Below, piece after piece: positions 3,759 through 6,351 of a stretch of 6,351 bases of DNA. The notes under the pieces were generated by a model. It searched no databases. It saw nothing but the letters and a program-made list of their open reading frames with translations, and had not been told where the DNA came from. A program made the translations under genes and the position numbers. Origin of the DNA: DATGHS01 sp035307785 (GTDB taxonomy: Bacteria; Planctomycetota; Planctomycetia; Gemmatales; Gemmataceae); NCBI GenBank assembly GCA_035307785.1, contig DATGHS010000201.1:1-6351 (forward strand). The letters are read 5' to 3'. The stretch's first letter is position 1; every line of letters starts with the position of its first letter.

Positions 3759-6351
3759 ATGCGCTGGTTTAGCTTTTTGTTCGCGCTGGCCACGGCTCTG
3801 CCGGCGACTGCTGCCGAAGTTAAAGTTCTGCTTCCCCAAAACCGCACTGCGTTTCAAACGAATGAATGGATTGATATCTCGGTGCAACGCTCATCGGCAC
3901 AGCCGCTTGCGGCTTCGCCGTTAGTGCTGAAGCTCACCGGCGCCGATGGCAGCGCAATTGAATCGAAGTTCATTGCGCCGGCGAAGCCGCAAGCGAGTCA
4001 GGTGCTGCATTACCACGTCAATGGCTGGCTCTTGCGGACCGGGAAGTACACGGTCGAGGCGACCGCCGATGGCGCGACCGGCAAAGCCGAGATCGAAGTT
4101 TATTCGCATATTCGCCAGAGCGACTTCCGGCTCATCAATTGGGGCCGGGCCACCAAGCAGCAGCAATTGGCCGAAGGCGAAGACAGCTTTGGCTTCAATC
4201 TCTTCTACGGCGGCTACGGCAATGACGACGATGCCAACTTTATTCGCGCCGGCGTCGATTTCATGTCGTGCTGCACCATGAGCGGCGCCCACCAGATGGA
4301 CATCCGAATGGAATGTGACTGGTCCGATCCATACGTCACGCGCGGCGGGACGCGCCGCGTGGCTCGCCGGGCCATGATCGACCGTACCCGGCCCAACGTT
4401 CCTGGAGTGCATTTCTACGACGAGCCGGGGCTCACCTGGGGCAAACATCCGGTCACCGGCGAATTCGGCCCGCATGAGATTCCGGCCCAGATTCGCGCAT
4501 ACGTGAGCGCCTTCGGCCAGCCGCCGCTAGCATCGAACGAAGTCGATCCCAAGAACCCGGAGCACGTGGCGCGCTGGAAACAATGGGCCACGTGGAAGCT
4601 CGGCTTCATGGATGCGGCCTGGCGCGAGGCGCAGTTCGGCGTCAGCCAGGTGCGCAGCGACTTCCTTTCGGCCACGCAGAGCCAGTACGGCTGGTCGGCC
4701 TTCACCGACGGCTATTACTTCAACGTGGTCCGCAGCCTGCCGGTCACGAGCGGCCACGGCGGCTACCACGACTTCGGCCCCGGGTACTTCAACCCGTCAA
4801 ACTTTCTGGAAATGGCCCGCGCCCGCGATTTCTGGAAGCCGAACTGGTATTTACCGACTTGGTACGGCAACACGATGGCCGACCAGTTCCGCATGGAGCA
4901 GTATCTCTCGTTCCAGATGGGCATTCAGGGCATGATCTCGCCGCCTGATTGCGAGCCGGCCACGAATGCCTTGCCACGACAGGGCATCGTGGAATCGAAT
5001 CAGTTGATGAAAAAACTCGGCCCAATCTTCACCACGATGCCGCCGACCCGGCCGCCGGTGGCGATGCTCTATTCCCTTTCACAAGCCATTCACACGCAAA
5101 CACTCGACCGCTCGCAAAACTACGCCCACAGTATGCCGCAGGGCGAGCATTTGCCGCTGACGTATTTGGCCGGAAAGTTGATTCAACAGCAATTCTCGGC
5201 CGTGGTGGATGAAGACATCCTCGACGGCACGCTCGCGGCCAATCACAAGGCCGTGATTCTCACGTCGATCGATTTTCTCGATCCGCAGGTAATCAGCGCG
5301 CTGGAGCAATTCATTCAGGCCGGCGGCAAAGTGTTACTGACCGGCGATTCCTCGGTAAGTATTCAAGGCGCGATCAAGCTTTCGGTAAGTCCGAGCATGC
5401 CCGATCAGCCGAAAATTGATGAGATTATGAAAGCGAAGAAGTACGAGCAACTTGGACCGTACACAACGGTGGGCAAGTGGCTCGAAGGGGCGAAGCCACT
5501 GGCTGAAGCCATCCGCCCCGAACTCGAAAAAGCCGGCATCCGGCCGGCGCTCGGCTCCAGTGTGCCGACGATCATCACCACGCGACAGGCGGCCGGCGAT
5601 ATCGAATACCTGTTCGCGGTGAATGCGACATACGATGAGACGGCGAAGGATGCTAAAGGCCAGGCGGAGAAGAACGCGCTCAAAGCGACCGCCGCCCGGC
5701 TCTTCTTCAATTGCGATCCGATGGCACTCTACGACGCGGTTCGCGGCGGCATCGTCACCGAGCTTCAGCCCGACAAAACTGATCAAATGGGCGTGATGAC
5801 CGGCGAATTCCGCTTTGGCCCAGGTCAGATGCGCGCGTTTGCGTGCTTGAAGCGCCCCATCGGCGGCGTCCATGTCAGCACACCGGTGCTGCGGCAGGAA
5901 CCGGTCTTGGAGCAGGCACCGATCCAGCTCGAAACCGTGGCCACGCTGGTCGATAACAATGGCCGCACTATTAGCGGTTCGGCCCCGCTGCATATTAAGC
6001 TCATCGATCCACTCGGCGTCACGCGACACGAGATATATCGGGCCACGAAGCTTGGCACATGCTCGATCACTTTGCCGCTCGCGGCCAATGATCCACCCGG
6101 CAAATGGCGCATTCAAGTTTGCGAGTTACTGTCCAATAATTGCGAGACGATCAGCTTCAACTATCAGCCGCCGACCCAGGTGCGCTCTATCCTCGGCGAA
6201 ACGCCGCGGGCCGTTGTTGCCGCGAATGATCGCGAAAACATCTTCCGGTTCATTCGGCACTTTCACGATGTCACGATTGTCAAAGGCAAGAGCCCGTTCA
6301 ACGATGCTGCGGCCAAGCGGCTGGCGAAGATTCTCGAACCGTGGGGGGTGC
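3759..6351 (+). CDS. Large secreted glycosidase-like multidomain protein, 3' end beyond window
   Basis: The frame from ATG 3759 stays open for 864 codons to the right edge, so it is the largest gene here and is incomplete. Residues 1-18 form a signal peptide (MRWFSFLFALATALPATA, AxA-type cleavage before AEV). Residues 20-115 look like a beta-sandwich with spaced hydrophobic strands (EVKVLLPQNRTAFQTNEWID, later GKYTVEA and KAEIEVYS). Residues about 120-425 resemble a (beta/alpha)8 glycoside hydrolase barrel: FGFNLFYGGYGNDD, then VHFYDEPGLTWG with D221-E222, a second acidic candidate in SAFTDGYYFN (D317), and many Trp/Tyr residues such as KPNWYLPTWYGN. Residues about 430-560 (PVAMLYSLS, KAVILTSIDFLD at 498-509, GGKVLLTGDS at 522-531) resemble the GATase-like beta-galactosidase trimerisation domain. 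Another beta-rich segment (about 700-810) and the start of a second alpha/beta domain (RAVVAANDRENIFRFIRHFH) follow. Inference: an exported polysaccharide-active or binding protein. The exact family and activity are unknown to me. Confidence 0.8.
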   Translation, partial: MRWFSFLFALATALPATAAEVKVLLPQNRTAFQTNEWIDISVQRSSAQPLAASPLVLKLTGADGSAIESKFIAPAKPQASQVLHYHVNGWLLRTGKYTVEATADGATGKAEIEVYSHIRQSDFRLINWGRATKQQQLAEGEDSFGFNLFYGGYGNDDDANFIRAGVDFMSCCTMSGAHQMDIRMECDWSDPYVTRGGTRRVARRAMIDRTRPNVPGVHFYDEPGLTWGKHPVTGEFGPHEIPAQIRAYVSAFGQPPLASNEVDPKNPEHVARWKQWATWKLGFMDAAWREAQFGVSQVRSDFLSATQSQYGWSAFTDGYYFNVVRSLPVTSGHGGYHDFGPGYFNPSNFLEMARARDFWKPNWYLPTWYGNTMADQFRMEQYLSFQMGIQGMISPPDCEPATNALPRQGIVESNQLMKKLGPIFTTMPPTRPPVAMLYSLSQAIHTQTLDRSQNYAHSMPQGEHLPLTYLAGKLIQQQFSAVVDEDILDGTLAANHKAVILTSIDFLDPQVISALEQFIQAGGKVLLTGDSSVSIQGAIKLSVSPSMPDQPKIDEIMKAKKYEQLGPYTTVGKWLEGAKPLAEAIRPELEKAGIRPALGSSVPTIITTRQAAGDIEYLFAVNATYDETAKDAKGQAEKNALKATAARLFFNCDPMALYDAVRGGIVTELQPDKTDQMGVMTGEFRFGPGQMRAFACLKRPIGGVHVSTPVLRQEPVLEQAPIQLETVATLVDNNGRTISGSAPLHIKLIDPLGVTRHEIYRATKLGTCSITLPLAANDPPGKWRIQVCELLSNNCETISFNYQPPTQVRSILGETPRAVVAANDRENIFRFIRHFHDVTIVKGKSPFNDAAAKRLAKILEPWGV

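Noticed and set aside
3921..4475. 184-aa minus-strand ORF
   Set aside because: Shadow of the secreted-protein gene; GC-rich codon bias opens this frame by chance.
5334..6116. 260-aa minus-strand ORF
   Set aside because: It lies opposite the large secreted protein, whose frame is unbroken with coherent domains; the minus frame shows no motif.

Overview
The window looks like a chromosomal segment from a member of the Planctomycetota, probably Pirellulales-like. This is inferred from a moderately high GC content in the genes, AT-rich 'AAATCCGAAATTCG'-type intergenic repeats, GTGAGTGGTGAGTGG heptamer repeats, a planctomycete-style ClpS, and a large secreted protein of a kind I associate with this phylum. 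No database search was possible, so the taxonomic call is an inference.

Layout. Six genes lie on the minus strand and one large gene lies on the plus strand, with the divergence point between 3468 and 3758. Reading leftwards on the minus strand: a 133-aa His/Cys-rich conserved-looking protein of unknown function (3467-3066); a SAM-dependent class I methyltransferase only 2 bp downstream (3063-2398); an MlaE-family lipid ABC permease (2311-1553); ClpS (1356-1039); a four-helix membrane protein of unknown function that overlaps or nearly abuts clpS (1021 or 1042 to 548); and the 5' part of a RES-domain NAD+-degrading toxin homologue (356 to the left edge). Rightwards from 3759 runs a signal-peptide-bearing protein, open for 864 codons to the right edge. 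It has an N-terminal beta-sandwich, a glycosidase-like (beta/alpha)8 region with a DEPG motif, and a beta-galactosidase-trimerisation/GATase-like segment.

Regulation. The leftward operon has a consensus TATAAT near 3533-3538 and a strong GGAGGA ribosome-binding site at its first gene. clpS has its own extended -10 (TGCTATAAT) and GGAGG site, so clpS and the membrane gene form a second transcription unit. The plus-strand gene has a possible GTGACA/TACGAT promoter and a GGAGG site.

Repeats. Three intergenic gaps hold structured DNA: a GC hairpin with two alternative foldings (483-516), a long AT-rich imperfect inverted repeat (about 1405-1545) abutting the clpS promoter, and a roughly 100-bp element (about 2316-2415) with four 7-bp tandem units, a GC hairpin and an inverted copy of the tandem unit that runs into the 3' end of the methyltransferase gene.

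The genes do not form one obvious pathway. The most promising undescribed items are the large secreted glycosidase-like protein, the His/Cys protein plus methyltransferase pair, and the RES toxin homologue with no visible upstream antitoxin.
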